This document shows, piece by piece, positions 1-13,415 of a stretch of DNA of 64,000 nucleotides. The stretch's first letter is position 1; every line of letters starts with the position of its first letter. Under the pieces are notes generated by a model. It made no database searches, was not told the DNA's origin, and saw only the letters and a list, made by a program, of their open reading frames with translations. The translations under genes were made by a program, and so were the position numbers. The stretch spans positions 21,491,237 through 21,555,236 of the forward strand of contig OX388307.1 in the NCBI GenBank assembly GCA_947579605.1. Reading direction: 5' to 3'. This DNA comes from Athripsodes cinereus (taxonomy: Eukaryota; Arthropoda; Insecta; Trichoptera; Leptoceridae).

Positions 1-1515
1 ATATACGAAATTATATATAATTCATTCCTATTAACCATGGTCTCACTATTATCATGCTCGCACTAACAGATTTCCACTGTATTTTCATTTGATATTTGTA
101 CATTTATGTTTTCAAACTGTGTATCCATCAATATTATAATCCTTTATTCTACGTAAGGTAATTAATCATACGTGGGTGTAAAAAAAAGGATGTGTAAAAA
201 AGTTTTCGTCTGCCCCATACTTGTTGCGGATGACCTATATTAATATTCATCTTGAGGGGAAAATATAAAACTTTCGGTAAAAACATGAACTTTTGTATGA
301 ACGCAGGGTTTTTTTTATATTCTCTGTTTTTTAAATTATATTTTGAATTAAGAGTGCTCACTCGCTTTTTTTGCAACCGGTTGTTCGAGATAGCGATGTC
401 TTCGATAAAATTAATAATTATTTGATTTTTCGTACACATTTTTTTTCCTATTTACTCATTTGTGAAAGTTTTTATCAATGGCATAAAATCATAAATACTC
501 ATATAGGCTATCTTCTTTTCTAGTTAGGGTAGGTATTTATTTTATTGTTCACTGTACATTGATGACAATATTTCAAATCTATACATTATTGATAGGGCAA
601 TTAAATTTATCAATTTATTTCCATACTTACACTGCATTCTAGGAACATCTCCCAGAAACAAAAAGTGAACGAAAATCCAGACGGCTCAACAGCAATTATT
701 CAACAGCTCTGACCAATTTCTCTCACTCAAAACACGTACATCTTTGAGAATATAGTGAGCGAAAGTTCTCCATCCTCCAAAAACCATAAACATTCATCCC
801 TTATTCTTTTTCTCGGTATATGTAGGAAATGTTTGATTGTTACTCCTGAGCTATACGCAACATATATAGCACTGAACTAACATAAAATGCATATAGAAAG
901 GGTACCAAAGTATGCTTGAGAAAATCACTACAGATATTACATTCGCGATTAGCTGAAGATCAAGCAAACTCCTTTAAAAATGAAGAAAAAAAATAGACTG
1001 GTTCAAATGCATTTAACAAATGGAACGTTTATAGTTTCAAACAGTATAAGGACAGCTTTCTTACTCTCTTCTACAAGACTTATCAAAATTAAGCAAATTA
1101 AGTTGAATAACTATGTCATGTCGATAATAAAAAATCCTGTCAAATACAAAAACCACATTACAACGTTTGAAGGTATGATTGCCTCACATTAATTTTTTTA
1201 CGTATTTTTTCACTGTTCATGAATATTATAAAAACTTGCTGGTAATGCGTAGCTTACAACCCGATACATGCAGATGTTAATTTTTAAATTACTCATAGTA
1301 CCTATTTATTGCCATTTTATTCAATTATAAATATTCCGCAAAGCTGTATTGGTACCCGTATAATCCGTTTGTACAATTAAATAATGAATGATGATTCATA
1401 CAATATTACTAACGAAAAAAAAAACACATTTATTTAAAATTACATTAGACATTCAAAACGAGGTTATAAAATTATGTAACTCAGAATAGGAGTAAAGTGA
1501 AATAATAAAAAAAAG
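1..1515. other. No feature recognised
   Basis: AT-rich sequence; short frames at 149-439 (-) and 980-1192 (+) look like chance. No repeat or exon signal I can support. Confidence 0.5.
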
Positions 1516-1524
1516 TGTTACATA

Positions 1525-1680
1525 GAACTAACGTGATCAAGTCACGTGGTTCTCGGACGCCCGCGCTTCCTAACACCCTTTCTTTCAGACAAGTATATCC
1601 TCTTTGTTAGATATTCTTACCTCGTTCATTTGTTCAAGACGTTAAGACATTTAACATCTTCAATTCAGCGATAAGCCTAT
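1525..1680 (-). mobile_element. RTE-like LINE fragment
   Basis: Read on the minus strand it gives ...YLSERKGVRKRGRPRTT*LDH, near-identical to the 59.5-kb copy (LSERGGVRKRGRPRTT). Frame is broken; 5'-truncated relic. Confidence 0.7.
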
Positions 1681-1689
1681 CCAGAATAA

Positions 1690-3310
1690 CTTAATATTTT
1701 ATTGGTACAAAGAATACTACTTGTATGTTTATTACACGATGTTAGTCTACTAGTCACCTTATTGTGGGATATGATGTGACGGTATAGATGTAGGTAGAAA
1801 GAAATTAAATTATAGTATGGAAAAATTAACGCCTTACATTGTAAATCAAAGGACAACTGATATCGTACTTCATACAAACATAAAATGAGTGCCCAAAGGT
1901 ATCTATGTAGGTCCTTATTCTACATTTTATAATAAATACATCTCATTTTCACACAGATTACGTTTCATTAAAAGCTTAAGATTCTGACAAAAAAAATGTA
2001 ACTAAATATCCTTTTTATGCTGGCAGATTCAATAATTATTATTGTCCCTACCCAATGCGAAAAATAAAACAAAATTTATCTCAGAAGCATCTCTCTTGAG
2101 AGGAAGTGATAATTTCTAAGGACCGCGGAGGGAAGTGGAAATAGAGATGAAGGAAGGATCATAAGAAAAGTGTGTATTTTTATTCCTATATGCCAGAGAA
2201 CAAGTAAGAAAATAACATAAAAGTTGAAAAATATATACTTATATTTATTTAGTTACTATACTTAAAGTGATATACTTTTCTTAATTTGACAGGCACTTCA
2301 AATTTAATTGGTACCAAACAAAACGTTTTATAAATTAATTCTCCATTTATCATAATGAAATGTATTAACCTATTGTGAAACTGTAATTTTTGTTTTCGTT
2401 CGACATCAGAATATCGAAGAAAGAGACAAATGAGGATGTTGATAGTTTTATTACAAAAAAAGAAATAAGGGTGAAGAATTTTTTTATCACGAGTTCGTAC
2501 TAAAAGACTGGTTTATCAAAGGACAACTTGTAATTTTGAAATCATATTCTTATGTCTATACCAAAACATCACTATTGACGACATGTCCCATCGTTATATG
2601 TAAGTAGTATGGTACCAAAACAAATTATGTTTTTTTTTTTCAAGATGTTACATAAACCAATATTTAGATAATCATTCTATTGAGAGAAAAGAAATAAAAT
2701 ATCTCGATGAAAATAATACAATTTTCTGATCAAATAACTTAAGTATGGGTACATAATATTAAGTATATATTAGTATTAGCGACAATATAGGGAACGATCG
2801 GCGCTAAGTGTTTTATTAAAAAAAATATTCTCATACCGTGGTAAAATAATCCTGCACGGGAGTGTGGGTGGTGTATGCCGTTGAATAAAGTAAAAAAATA
2901 AATTAGAGCTCATTTTATGAAACGAAATTATATTTTATTTTTCAGCCGGGAATTATCGTGTTCGAATGTGATACTCATTTAAAATAAAATTGTTAAAAAA
3001 TACGCAGTCTTTATTTTTTTATCTGAAAGACTTCCGTTAGAATTCGTTGTAGATCGCTTTATATAAATAGTACTAACAATGTTGTACAAGATTTTCTGTT
3101 TGGAACAGAATATTTCTGTGATCTGTCATTTTAACAACATGGAAAACATTTTTTTACACCAAAAATAATTTATAAGTTGAAGGACATCGTAATAAACGCA
3201 TTATTGTAGGGTAAGCAATTACAATAGTTGATTTGCACTTTCTGGTGTTTTCTACAAAACAGTTCAAAAATCTACATTAATTAGTACAATGTCCCAATTT
3301 CAAAATTCAA
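1690..3310. other. No feature recognised
   Basis: AT-rich, no repeat family or exon signal identified. Confidence 0.45.
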
Positions 3311-3316
3311 TTAAAA

Positions 3317-3412
3317 TTAATGAATAATATAAATATTTCTAGAACGGAACGTTCTCAATTATAAACCAGGATTCTCCTACAAGATAGAAATATTTAAAAT
3401 TATTAATTCATG
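3317..3412. repeat. Imperfect inverted repeat (possible MITE)
   Basis: Arms 3317-3341 and 3384-3412 are near-complementary (ends 'ataaatatttcta' / 'tagaaatatttaaa') around a centre containing 'gaacggaacgttc'. Confidence 0.4.
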
Positions 3413-3761
3413 AGAATTTTTAAGCAATTCAAATTGCTCTTTAGTGATAACTTGAATTAATTATATAAAATATGAATTAATTATATAAGTGTGCATCCAA
3501 GTACTATAGAATAATTGAAATTATACCTACACGTTTTTGCAAACATCCTAACGCCTATACGGTACATATTTTTTTTAAACTTGTATTTGTAAAGAGAATG
3601 ATTGTGCAGCAGCAGAATGCCTTCCAAATATACGGAAAAGTGTCTCAAAAAAATAACAATAATTATCAAACAAATTTTGATAAAATATATAACAAACACT
3701 CCCTCTATATTTTCTAAGTATTGAGATTAATGTTATAAATCTTGCAATAGATGACTATTTT

Positions 3762-4180
3762 ATGATGTGGAGATGCGATTGATGAGAAGAATAGTTTGTA
3801 AAACGTTGCGCGATAGTGTGACGAATGAGGATGTTAGTAGAATGAGCAAGTACAAGAAGAGTTTTGTGGATAAAATACATGTAAGTTGCGATGATTTGTA
3901 CATTTATAGTGAATGGATGACCAAAGAATGACGAAGAGTGTATTTATTTGGAAGAGGGACTATGAGAAAGCATGAAAGTTTGAGAACTATGTAGCTACTG
4001 ACTTGACCACGTTGATTAAATTCTCAACGACTGTGCGAAAAAAAAATGTGCATGCAATCGTATATGAATGTGGAGGAAGCGAAAGATGTTTGTTAGAATA
4101 TACATATAGGTACGGCGTTTCCTCCTCTCTGCCTATCACTTTTGGAAATCATGATATTATGATATATAAGATGAAAAGGA
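3762..4180 (+). mobile_element. RTE-like LINE 3' fragment, decayed
   Basis: Translation gives DVEMRLMRRIVCKTLRDS..., parallel to AVEMRSLRRMVGKTLRD at 59.5 kb, and later 'gtggaggaagcgaaagatg' then the 3' end 'cctctctgcctatcac'. Several stops and gaps. Confidence 0.7.
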
Positions 4181-4669
4181 TGACATAATAGTAATAGTGG
4201 TATGGGGTCAATGCAACTATGTTTATATTATAAATGATGATCGTGGATTACTTCAGTTAATCAGTCGGTGCTATTTAACTCAATACTCGACAAATTCAAG
4301 AGTAGAATTTTAATGTGTTATTTCCATCACTAGCCTGTGTTTCACACGACCTTTGATTGCAGAATCTATGAAGACAAAGGATCTTATTTACACTCGCATA
4401 AATTTTAATTATGTATGTTATTCAAAACATGAGTTTTAATTAGGTCGTATTTGCAATCACTTGCCTTTTAATAGTAAATTTTACAATCTTTAAATATTTC
4501 ACACATTGACATAATGTATAGAAAATATCTAATTGATTTTCATAATTTGTTTTATAGAAGTGATAATTATGTCGCCTCTCAATACATATAATACGGCATC
4601 AAATATAAATGAAATATTGAGAATTGAAATGAATAAAGTTTTAAAATCAATCTTAACTTGTAAGTATGA

Positions 4670-4790
4670 CTAATTCATTTACTCTTAACTGTACATTGGT
4701 CACAATAAGTAAATACAATTTTATAGAAAAATGCATTAAAATTAGATATAATCAATATACAGAGGGCGAGTTTATCTCGAAGCCTTTGTG
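4670..4790 (-). mobile_element. Jockey-type LINE 3' UTR fragment
   Basis: Minus-strand 'gagataaactcgccctctgt' followed by a degraded tail with 'caatgtacagttaagag', the same family as 19755-19898. Confidence 0.65.
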
Positions 4791-4794
4791 AAAT

Positions 4795-5415
4795 TCTAAA
4801 AATCTAAACTTTTTGATCAATAAACCTGGGTGTCCTCGTGTGTGAAATTCATAATGATTACGAACACTATTCATAGCGAAAGACATTGATCTACTTAATT
4901 AAAAAAGCGTTGTAACAGAAATAACACTCATTAATTTTAATTATTTTTTTTTAAACTTAAAAGTGCCATGATAATCCCTCAGTTGTAATTAAATCATATC
5001 ATTGTATAATTATTTCCCGCCCTTAGGAGCAATTAAAAGATAACCTTAATTTCAGAAAGCTGAATAATATTTATACGCAATTAATTTTAAAACACACAAG
5101 TAAGTAAATTACATTTGTGATATTTGGCCCAAATTTATAAATTATTTATAATTTTTTTATCTTCTACGAAAAAACAACTTATTGTTTGCTGAAATGTTCA
5201 CGACAAATTGTATTATACTTTTAAAATTAGGTTAATTATTTCAGTAGAAATGTTTCGATGACTCAGACTACCTACTGTCTCGATACACCGCTCCTATATG
5301 ACTACTGTATGAAGAAGTGTTAAAAAAATGTATGAATCAGTTGACTTTCATCTAAAGAAGACTTGATTCTAGTCAGCATTCCCAAAATTTATATTAGTGG
5401 GTAATGAGTAAGAAT
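4795..5415. other. No feature recognised
   Basis: AT-rich spacer between two LINE remnants. Confidence 0.4.
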
Positions 5416-5419
5416 GCAA

Positions 5420-5482
5420 CTTGGATAACTTGGAAAAGATCGCGCCTTTTCGATGAACTCGACCGGTGTATATTGATTCCAT
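5420..5482 (+). mobile_element. Jockey-type LINE 3' UTR fragment
   Basis: 'acttggaaaagatcgcgcct' and 'cgatgaactcgaccggtgta' match the head of the family 3' UTR; the tail is lost. Confidence 0.6.
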
Positions 5483-5598
5483 TTCTTTATTTTTTTTTAT
5501 TTTTACAATATTCAGAATCAAACAGTCGTTACATAATATGTTAACAATTAATACATTTAACATGTGGACCAGCGAAGATTCCACTCTTACCAGAAATG

Positions 5599-5862
5599 TC
5601 TTAGTCTTGAGGAAAAAAAGCAAAAGTTAAAATTCTCTAAAAAAGTCAAAGTAAATTTAAAAACAATAACAATACAATATTTAAATTAATACCAAAATAT
5701 AAAATATTTTATAAAATATATAAATATAAAATACAAAAATATAAAATATAAAAGTAAAAAATCCCAAAATACTAGAATCAGTCTTTCAGTCACATTAGTC
5801 TTGAGATAAAAAGTAAAAGTTAAAAGTTAAAATTTTCTGAAAAAAGTCAAAGTAAAATTCTT
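5599..5862. repeat. ~60-bp direct repeat flanking AT-rich low complexity
   Basis: 'tagtcttgag...aaagttaaaat...aaaagtcaaagtaaa' occurs at 5602-5662 and 5796-5860; between them is a run of 'aaaatataaaatat' units. Confidence 0.6.
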
Positions 5863-6630
5863 ATTTTAATGCTTTTCTCTATAAAATTTTATATATACGA
5901 ATTGTTTGAATAGTAAAGAATGAATAAATCAATAAAAAAAATAGTAGGTTGGTACATTGTATAATATTGACAGATGATCTTTCGATATGGTTTTGGTAGA
6001 TGTGTATATTTCTCCTGGGAAATGTTTTCAGCCGTCCATTGATGGTGAAATAAAATAAAGATATACTAATAGAAGACACCACTAACAGAAATCTACTTAC
6101 AAATTAAATGTCAGATAATGGATATTAATAATAATTAAGTATAATTTTGTCGCTGTGTAATTTTACAACGAGTCGAGAAGATTTGCTAATATTTCGATTT
6201 CAAAACTTTAACATTCTCGAAAAAAGACAATACCTATATACAACCCTTTATTATGGTGACTTCTTTATGACTGGAATTCGATATAGAAAAAAAAACTGAA
6301 ATAAACGACGTTCATTTTAAAACATTGAGAAAAAATAATAATTAGCAAAAAATACCACATAATCATAAAATGAGTTCTACATAAATAACATGTTAAAAAA
6401 AGGCTGTCAGATCCAGTAAAATTATTTACGAGTTGAAAATATTTTTACTCATTGGTTAAAAGTTTTTGCGATCCCATAGAAGTGTACGCTACCTTCTATT
6501 GTTTTTATATCTACAGCGGCACTCATTATGATAATGCGTACAAAGACCATTCGAAATGAAAGAACTTTCGGAAAAACAATAAAAATAAGTTAATTTATTT
6601 AAAACTAATTGATTTCATCTACAATTACAT
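5863..6630. other. No feature recognised
   Basis: AT-rich, only chance-sized frames. Confidence 0.4.
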
Positions 6631-6638
6631 GTCTGTTG

Positions 6639-7003
6639 TAGTGATGTAACGAATATTCGTATTCGCATTCGCGAATATTCGCATATTTCAAAGTATTCGC
6701 ATTCGCAAATAAATATGCGAATGTTTTGCGAATATTATTTCGGTAATAAATTATCGGATATACGGTAAAAGTACCGGATACTTACCCGGTACATTGTAGG
6801 AAACGGTACTGCAAGAAAATATTCTATAAGAAAACCGAGGAGTTTTGAAATATTTTAAATTCCTACACCATTTCAAAAACTCGGCGACGGGGGGGTAGAA
6901 ATTTTAATGATTGAGCAATATTGTAGAAATATAAGCAAGTCAATATTCGCTATTCGCATTCGCATTCGCGAATATCTAAAACCACACATTCGTTACATCA
7001 CTA
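6639..7003. mobile_element. hAT-like non-autonomous transposon
   Basis: 365 bp with terminal inverted repeats TAGTGATGTAACGAAT... / ...ATTCGTTACATCACTA and internal 'attcgcattcgcgaat' iterations. Flanks GTCTGTTG (6631-6638) and ATCCGTTG (7004-7011) match at 6 of 8 positions, consistent with an aged 8-bp hAT target duplication. No transposase. Confidence 0.75.
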
Positions 7004-7041
7004 ATCCGTTGTAATAATTTCCACGATGTAACCACCTAACC

Positions 7042-7405
7042 CAGTGGTTCTTAACCTGGGTTCGATCGAACCCCAGGGGTTCGGTGAGTCAGTCTTGGAG
7101 GTTCGGTGAAAATCATTTTAAAGGCAAGATAGTTTTCGGTGAAATTATTTTAAAGGAGAAATCATTTTAAAAGCAACAGCGGAAGTCACACTGATTTGAA
7201 GTAAATATTAATTATTATGTTTCATGTTTTGATTTAACCATTAAAATTTAATGTTTTGATCTTTGTTTTTTATTTATTTTTTCATTTTGTACACCTATAT
7301 ATATAAATATATACCATGTTTTGAATTTGTAAAAATCTAATTTTATTTTTCAAATTAGGAGGGGTTCGGTGAATGCATATGTAACTGGTGGGGTTCGGTA
7401 CCCTA
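7042..7405 (+). mobile_element. hAT-type MITE, right terminus lost
   Basis: Begins CAGTGGTTCTTAACCTGGG, a typical hAT terminus, then repeated 'ggttcggtga' motifs, and near the right end 'ggtggggttcggtacc'. The expected right inverted repeat (AAGAACCACTG) is absent, so the 3' end is truncated or diverged. Confidence 0.65.
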
Positions 7406-7409
7406 CTAA

Positions 7410-9540
7410 AAACATCTACTTAAATTTACAAATAAAATTAATGAGAAAACGTATGATCTTCTTTGATAAAATATCACTTAATGTCAAAAAGTAATAAAAA
7501 AAATAGACCCGTATGTGCTGGTCTTAAACGAAGAAATGAAATGATTTATTTATATTCGCTTTCAGCCAGTAATTTTTGCCACCTACATAATTATTTGTCG
7601 ATATAGAAAAAAATACTCTCTTGTGTGAACAGAATGTGCATATTAAATATATTTTTTTGTCAAAAAATGTTCGCACATAGCTCGTAATCAAAATATAAAT
7701 AAGAAATAATTATTTTATATAAACCTTTAAAGAGCAAAATCACTTTCATGTGGCTTAGAACATTCAAAGCTACGAAAAATTTCAATTATGAAATTCGTCT
7801 TCATTTTTGTGAAGAGATTAAAAAATCTAAATACTGAATATAACGATTGACACGGGAAAATGTCGCAGAATTATTAATTAACGAAAGCTATTTTAAAAAT
7901 CCATTATAGCTTTGTTTTTAAAAAATTAATTTGTTATTACATTATGCTGGACACATCAAAGGGAGCACAGGACTCGCTCTCGGAAAATAAACCAAAATTT
8001 GTTAATTGTATTATTGCGGAAGTTGGTTTCGTACCAAATTTATAAATTTGCCTCCTCTCTTATAAAAAAATATATTTTTAACATTCTTTGAAATAGGATT
8101 CATCAAAGAAAATTGTTTTAGGTGATTACTTAAGCAAATGATTACAATGGAAATATGAAAAAATAACACCCACTAGTTAAATCCATGTCACAAAAATTAT
8201 GATTCGGTAGGTACCTACGTGTTTATAATATTTTGAGAGACGTAAAAAATAATTTCATGTGAAATGTAATGTGTCGGTAACAATTGTATCAAAAAAACAA
8301 AAACAATTTGTATAACCTCTTCCCTAAATATCTTTGATATACAGTATTTATATTTTGATAATATATCCAGTTGGATAATTATTCTCTGTCTGATTATATA
8401 TATGAACATATAACATGACAAACCATTTATAACAGTTTCGTGCCGTTGGTGTTACTGATTATTTGAATAAAAATGTACCGCTTAACTCGGCATAGGGTGT
8501 CAACTCGTAGAAGAGCGTGCAATTTTTTTTCATGTAAAATACACAAAGAAAATTAAGGTTAAGGATAAACATTTTAACATACTCAAACTAGCGAAGACTC
8601 AATCGTATAATAATATGTATATGATTTAACTGACGTGAGTATGTATGTATATTGCTTGTTTATTCGTCACGAATAATATACCTATGAAACTTAATGAGAG
8701 AGAGAGAGAGTGGAAATTTCAAATAGATAGTTACCCATGAATACGATTTCGTCTCAGGTCTATTCGAAATGGGGTTCTAAATGAGTTATCACCTGCTCAA
8801 CTTGAAATTAATCCCCATCGTTTATATTCAAAAGTTGTCCCCAGGATGCCATCAATATCAGTCGGAATTCTAAAGCCATAAAAATGATCGTCAACTAAGA
8901 TAAATAGAGAAAAAATATATACCGAACTTATAAAGTAAGAAAAAATACAGATTTCCGTAAAAGAGACAAGAAAAATGACGGACAGAATCATTTCCAGAAT
9001 ATTCCTAATAGATGATAGAAATAATTCACGACGAAATTACGGAATCTAGGATAGGCAAAAATATGGAACACGGACACATTCCTTACCTAGGTATAGTAAT
9101 CGGTATACTTATTCAACAATATAATTGGACTTGAAAAATTAATGTTAAGGCAAATATGAAGTAATTTCATTCATCATTTTGAGTAGGTATACATAATGAA
9201 GCTTATATAAAATACTTAGAATGTTGTAACATATTTTTTTTATGTACCTATTACTTCCTTCCCTACACATAGTACACGTGAAAAAGAGTATCTAACCACC
9301 CATTGAATGTGATTTCTCTGAGAAAATATAAACAAAAACATATTAACAATTATAAAAGGACGCATTTCAAGCAGGCAAGAAAACAAAAAAATGTCGGTGA
9401 CAAAGTTTCCCTTACAATACTTTCTGATACACACAGGAGGTGCAATCCCCATGGCGACAATAAATTGGGGATAAAATAAACAATGTAAACTTTTTACTTA
9501 AGCAGGTGACAAAATAAATCCTTTATGAATTTTTCAATAT
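7410..9540. other. No gene recognised
   Basis: AT-rich; contains a short (AG)n run at 8697-8711. Open frames at 8215-8421, 8797-8991 and 9240-9452 (all -) are short and unrecognised. Confidence 0.4.
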
Positions 9541-9546
9541 ATTATA

Positions 9547-9670
9547 TCATCATCATTTCACCTTTCAACGCTCCTTTCCGAAGCACAGAAACCAGCCCAC
9601 TCCATCCAGAACGTCTCTGCGCCAATCAAGACACCTCTTTCCACGACATTCCTAGCGCTCTGATGTTGTT
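9547..9670 (-). mobile_element. RTE-like LINE 3' end
   Basis: Minus strand reads ALGMSWKEVS*LAQRRSGW..., the C-terminal 'W..AQ.R..W' pattern of RTE-type ORFs, and ends in 'gatgatgat', the short-repeat tail usual for RTE elements. Confidence 0.6.
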
Positions 9671-9752
9671 ATCATAAGAACGATCTATTGTGATGGTCGT
9701 CATCGAGTACCTTATGTATTACAGTTATTTTAAATATTAAACATAATTCAAG

Positions 9753-9853
9753 GAAAGTCCTGGAAGCAGCCAGGTATCTGTGGAGAAAGCAGGCAGGCGT
9801 ATTGGCCCTACATCCAAACTAGAAGGGAAAGAAGATGTTGGTATGTATGAAAT
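9753..9853 (+). mobile_element. LINE 3' end (VLEAARYLWRK family)
   Basis: Reads KVLEAARYLWRKQAGVLALHPN* then 'aaagaagatgttggtatgta'. The 47.2-kb copy has EVLEAAVNSYLWRRYLGAM...PN* and the same tail; the 23.1-kb copy keeps only the end. Confidence 0.6.
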
Positions 9854-9872
9854 AGTGTCACCTTCGTGATAA

Positions 9873-10107
9873 GGTGCGTCCAGATAGTAGGATGCGAACG
9901 TCAATCAATCATCAATCTTCAATCATTACGTGACGATTCATAGCATTTTCCGAAGAAATATTCGAATGAATGCCTTCGTAACCCGTATAAGGACGGGAAA
10001 CGATGGCATTCATTCGAATATTTCTTCAGTGAATGTTCCGAATCGTCACCCAATGATTGAAGATTGATGATTGTTGACGTTCGTATCCTACTATCTGGAC
10101 GCGACCA
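9873..10107. mobile_element. Palindromic MITE, GGTGCGTCC ends
   Basis: 235 bp, almost one full palindrome: left 'ggtgcgtccagatagtagga', right complement 'ggtcgcgtccagatagtagg', complementary through 'caatcttcaatcatt' and 'gaatgaatgcc' to a small central loop. No coding capacity. Target duplication not evident. Confidence 0.75.
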
Positions 10108-10744
10108 TAGAGAAATATTTCATAACATCTTAACAGCAAAAATCCATGTAAGTTATCCCAATACTCGAGTATAGTAGCATAGGAAATTGACACATTTCCG
10201 CTGTATCATAATAGCTAGTTGTAAGATCGTAATGGTTATTACATAAGATCTAATTAATCTACATGTTTTCCTACAAAACAATTTGTAATTAGCTTATTTT
10301 TATTATTTAATTATTAGCTACTTACAATAATAACAATAGCTTACGCCAATTTTATCCAAACTAATGACATTGTATTCAACAATAATGAACAGTAATGAAT
10401 CTAATAATTATATACATAATTGAATACCTACTTAAACGTTATTCATTGATAGACGTGATAAAAGGAATAATACAAATGTCTGAGGTCAATTATAAGATTA
10501 TTCATGCATAATGATAATAACAGCGACATATAAACGTCCTCACTGCGCAGTTAAACTAGCAGACAAGTGGGATTCTATGAATTGCTATTGATTAATATGT
10601 ATGATACGATTTTGATAATAAGGAACCACCATTATTTGTAATTAAGATAATAATTTAATTTGATTTATTAACTACAGCTGTTTATAAAACCTACTTAAGA
10701 TATAAAAATGTTGATGTTATTATTTATTTGTTTATTTTATTTAA

Positions 10745-10841
10745 TCTGTACATCATAATTTTAGATAATGGGATTACTCATTTACATTTCAATGTACAGA
10801 GGGCAACTTTATCGCCATGTTGCAATATCTTCTAACTAACG
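10745..10841 (-). mobile_element. Jockey-type LINE 3' UTR fragment
   Basis: Minus strand 'gttagttagaagatattgca' and 'gcgataaagttgccctctgt' align to the family head; the tail is decayed. Confidence 0.6.
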
Positions 10842-10849
10842 CACCCTAG

Positions 10850-11670
10850 CATGATTTATTTTTATTCCTGTGATAAAAGGTATGTACGAGAATTCACTTA
10901 AACATCCCAACTACATAGGTAGGCAAGTACAAGTACAATGTATTATAAAAATATTTACGATAATATAATAAATTTATTCTACATATAATATTGTTAATAA
11001 GATAGGTATAATGCAAAATGTGAGAAGTAAGTACCTACATTTAAATATTAATTTAACAAAATCTACAGCTACGAACATCACGATTAGCATGCGAGTCCCA
11101 GTCCAAAGTATCACATACTACTAGTGTTTTACTGAGATGTTTTATGACTAGTCTAATGCAGATATTTAATTTGTATAATGAGTGTACTTACATGTAAATT
11201 GTATGTACGTTATGAACCACGTTCCCACGGTACTGTCAACGACGACGTCAATTCAAGGTGGATACAAGATAATAATGCACTGCAACTAAGTCGATATAAT
11301 GTATACTGGAATTAATATCATTGTAGTTATTACTTGATATTTTATTAAATAGCTGTTGATTTAAACATTGTTTTATTTTGTAAAACCTTCTATTTATATA
11401 CTATATTTATAAGGCTAGTCTCTACCAGTCCATTACCAAACGCACCTACTAAAAGCAATTTTAAATGTACACAAAAAAGTATGAAGGTATTTATTAAACA
11501 CCTGTTATTATTATTACTGAGTTTATGGCAATACGTCCTTCATAGGTCGATTTGTACCAAATTCAATGGAGGGAGATAATTGAAACAAAATAACAGCAAG
11601 GGGAGAAAAAATATATAAAATATGAGAAGTAAGCACGCAGTTATATTACATACTTATTTTCATGCAACAT
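10850..11670. other. No feature recognised
   Basis: AT-rich, no supported feature. Confidence 0.4.
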
Positions 11671-11674
11671 GAAC

Positions 11675-11877
11675 ATGGCCAATTCACACTGAAGCTAGTA
11701 CCAAGCTATCATATGAATCCTGAATTGTGGTTACTAAGATAATATACGCATATACAATGCACTAAACACATAAACGTGTAGCACACAAATCCAGGACATT
11801 ATTTTTTGCCCTGGCCAGGAATCGAACTCAGAAGTCATGACTCACAGATAGAGTTACCTCCGCGTCACACCAGCCAT
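11675..11877 (-). mobile_element. tRNA-derived SINE
   Basis: Minus strand starts 'ggctggtgtgacgcggaggt' (box A region), has box B 'gagttcgattcctgg' and the family body 'agtgcattgtatatgcg'. It matches the copies at 25.6 and 46.4 kb. Confidence 0.75.
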
Positions 11878-11879
11878 CC

Positions 11880-13410
11880 ATTGAATCGGGTCGATTTTAA
11901 ACACGTAAAAAGTCACAAATCAAGTTATGTACGAGTAGTGCAGAATCGTGATCATAAGTGTACTATTCCTCATTCATATCATATCGTAACGTCACTACAT
12001 CAAATAATTCAAAACTTCATGCAAGAAAATATGCTGGTAATAAATACCTAGTGGTGAAAATCATTGTAAACTTTGAATTATTCACATTCCCAATACGAAT
12101 GAAGTAACGTCAACACATGATTCGGCTATGGGAGCCTAGTTACAATTTTCTTAATTCCATAAAACAATATTCCGTATCGTTATTTAAATAGTCGTGTCAT
12201 TTTATTTTTAGAGTTCAATTTAAGGAAATTTTTATTCAATATTTACTGGAATACTTATACAATAATTTTAATCTCAAGACACATTTGGTTTTTCATCACT
12301 TATTTAGTATCTACCACATAATATTAGATATAAATTCTGAATGTATAATTTTATGAATCACTAACATTATTATTATTATTCATAAACATGTTAACTTGTT
12401 TTTATTATTTAATACGTGATGAAGCAAAGTACAAACATTCCTTAGGTACCCACATAAATTAATAAACATACATAAATAAACGTAAGAAATAGAGGTACAG
12501 ATCTAAATATAATATTAGTATGTATATATTATGTAATACAATTATCTCTCACAATAAGAGTAATGAAGGTTGGGTGATCTATTTGTAGTAGGCTGATGTT
12601 CTCGGGCTCTTCGCCATATTTAAATGGGAAGATTCGGGGTTCGAACAGCTTATTGAGCTTTCATGGCATAAGCATAAGGATTACTGTGGGTGTGTATAGG
12701 TGCGTATGGTTTTCTCGCATTCAACCATTTTATAATAATGTGAAATCATAGTCTGCCAAGGAAACAACTTCAAATTTTAAGAAACGAATTTAGAACTTTA
12801 TTGAAAAACACTTAATTAAAATGTAATTAACTGTAATTAACCTCACCCGCAACTCATCACAGTCCATATTTATACATAATAAATAACAAATACCATTTTA
12901 AAATCGATTACTTGAGGTTCTCGATAAATAATAGGTCTTCTATTCCCTTTTTCAAGTTTTCGAGTGTAAAACATCCCGATATAATATATAATTAAGAACA
13001 ATTCACAAGATTAACTAGGTTCTTTGCAAATAGGCGTGTTATCTCAACTAACATACAACATAATATTATTATTTACTGTCTTGTTGTAGATACACAAGCT
13101 ACCTGTGCAAGTCATGGGTAGAAATTATATTTTATTATAATATGTACTAAAGGTGACATTGTTATTCAAAACACATAAATGCCGAGTAATTTATTTGACT
13201 CAAGGAACTTTATTTGATCACAACACGGTATCATGCACGAAGAGGGGAAATAAAAGTGTGACAGACCACGTCCCGAATCTGATTAATAAGAATTTATTTT
13301 AAATTTATACATACCAAAGCACTCTTGCAGTAGTGGAATTTTCGAAAAGCAACACTATATAATATGATTGTCTCATTATTTTTTAAATTTGCCTTAAAAC
13401 GCATTTTTTT
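11880..13410. other. No gene recognised; possible degraded SINE at 12590-12710
   Basis: 'ggaagattcggggttcgaac' at about 12632-12651 resembles a box B, but no clear box A precedes it. The rest is AT-rich without a recognised feature. Confidence 0.3.
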
Positions 13411-13415
13411 TAGGG

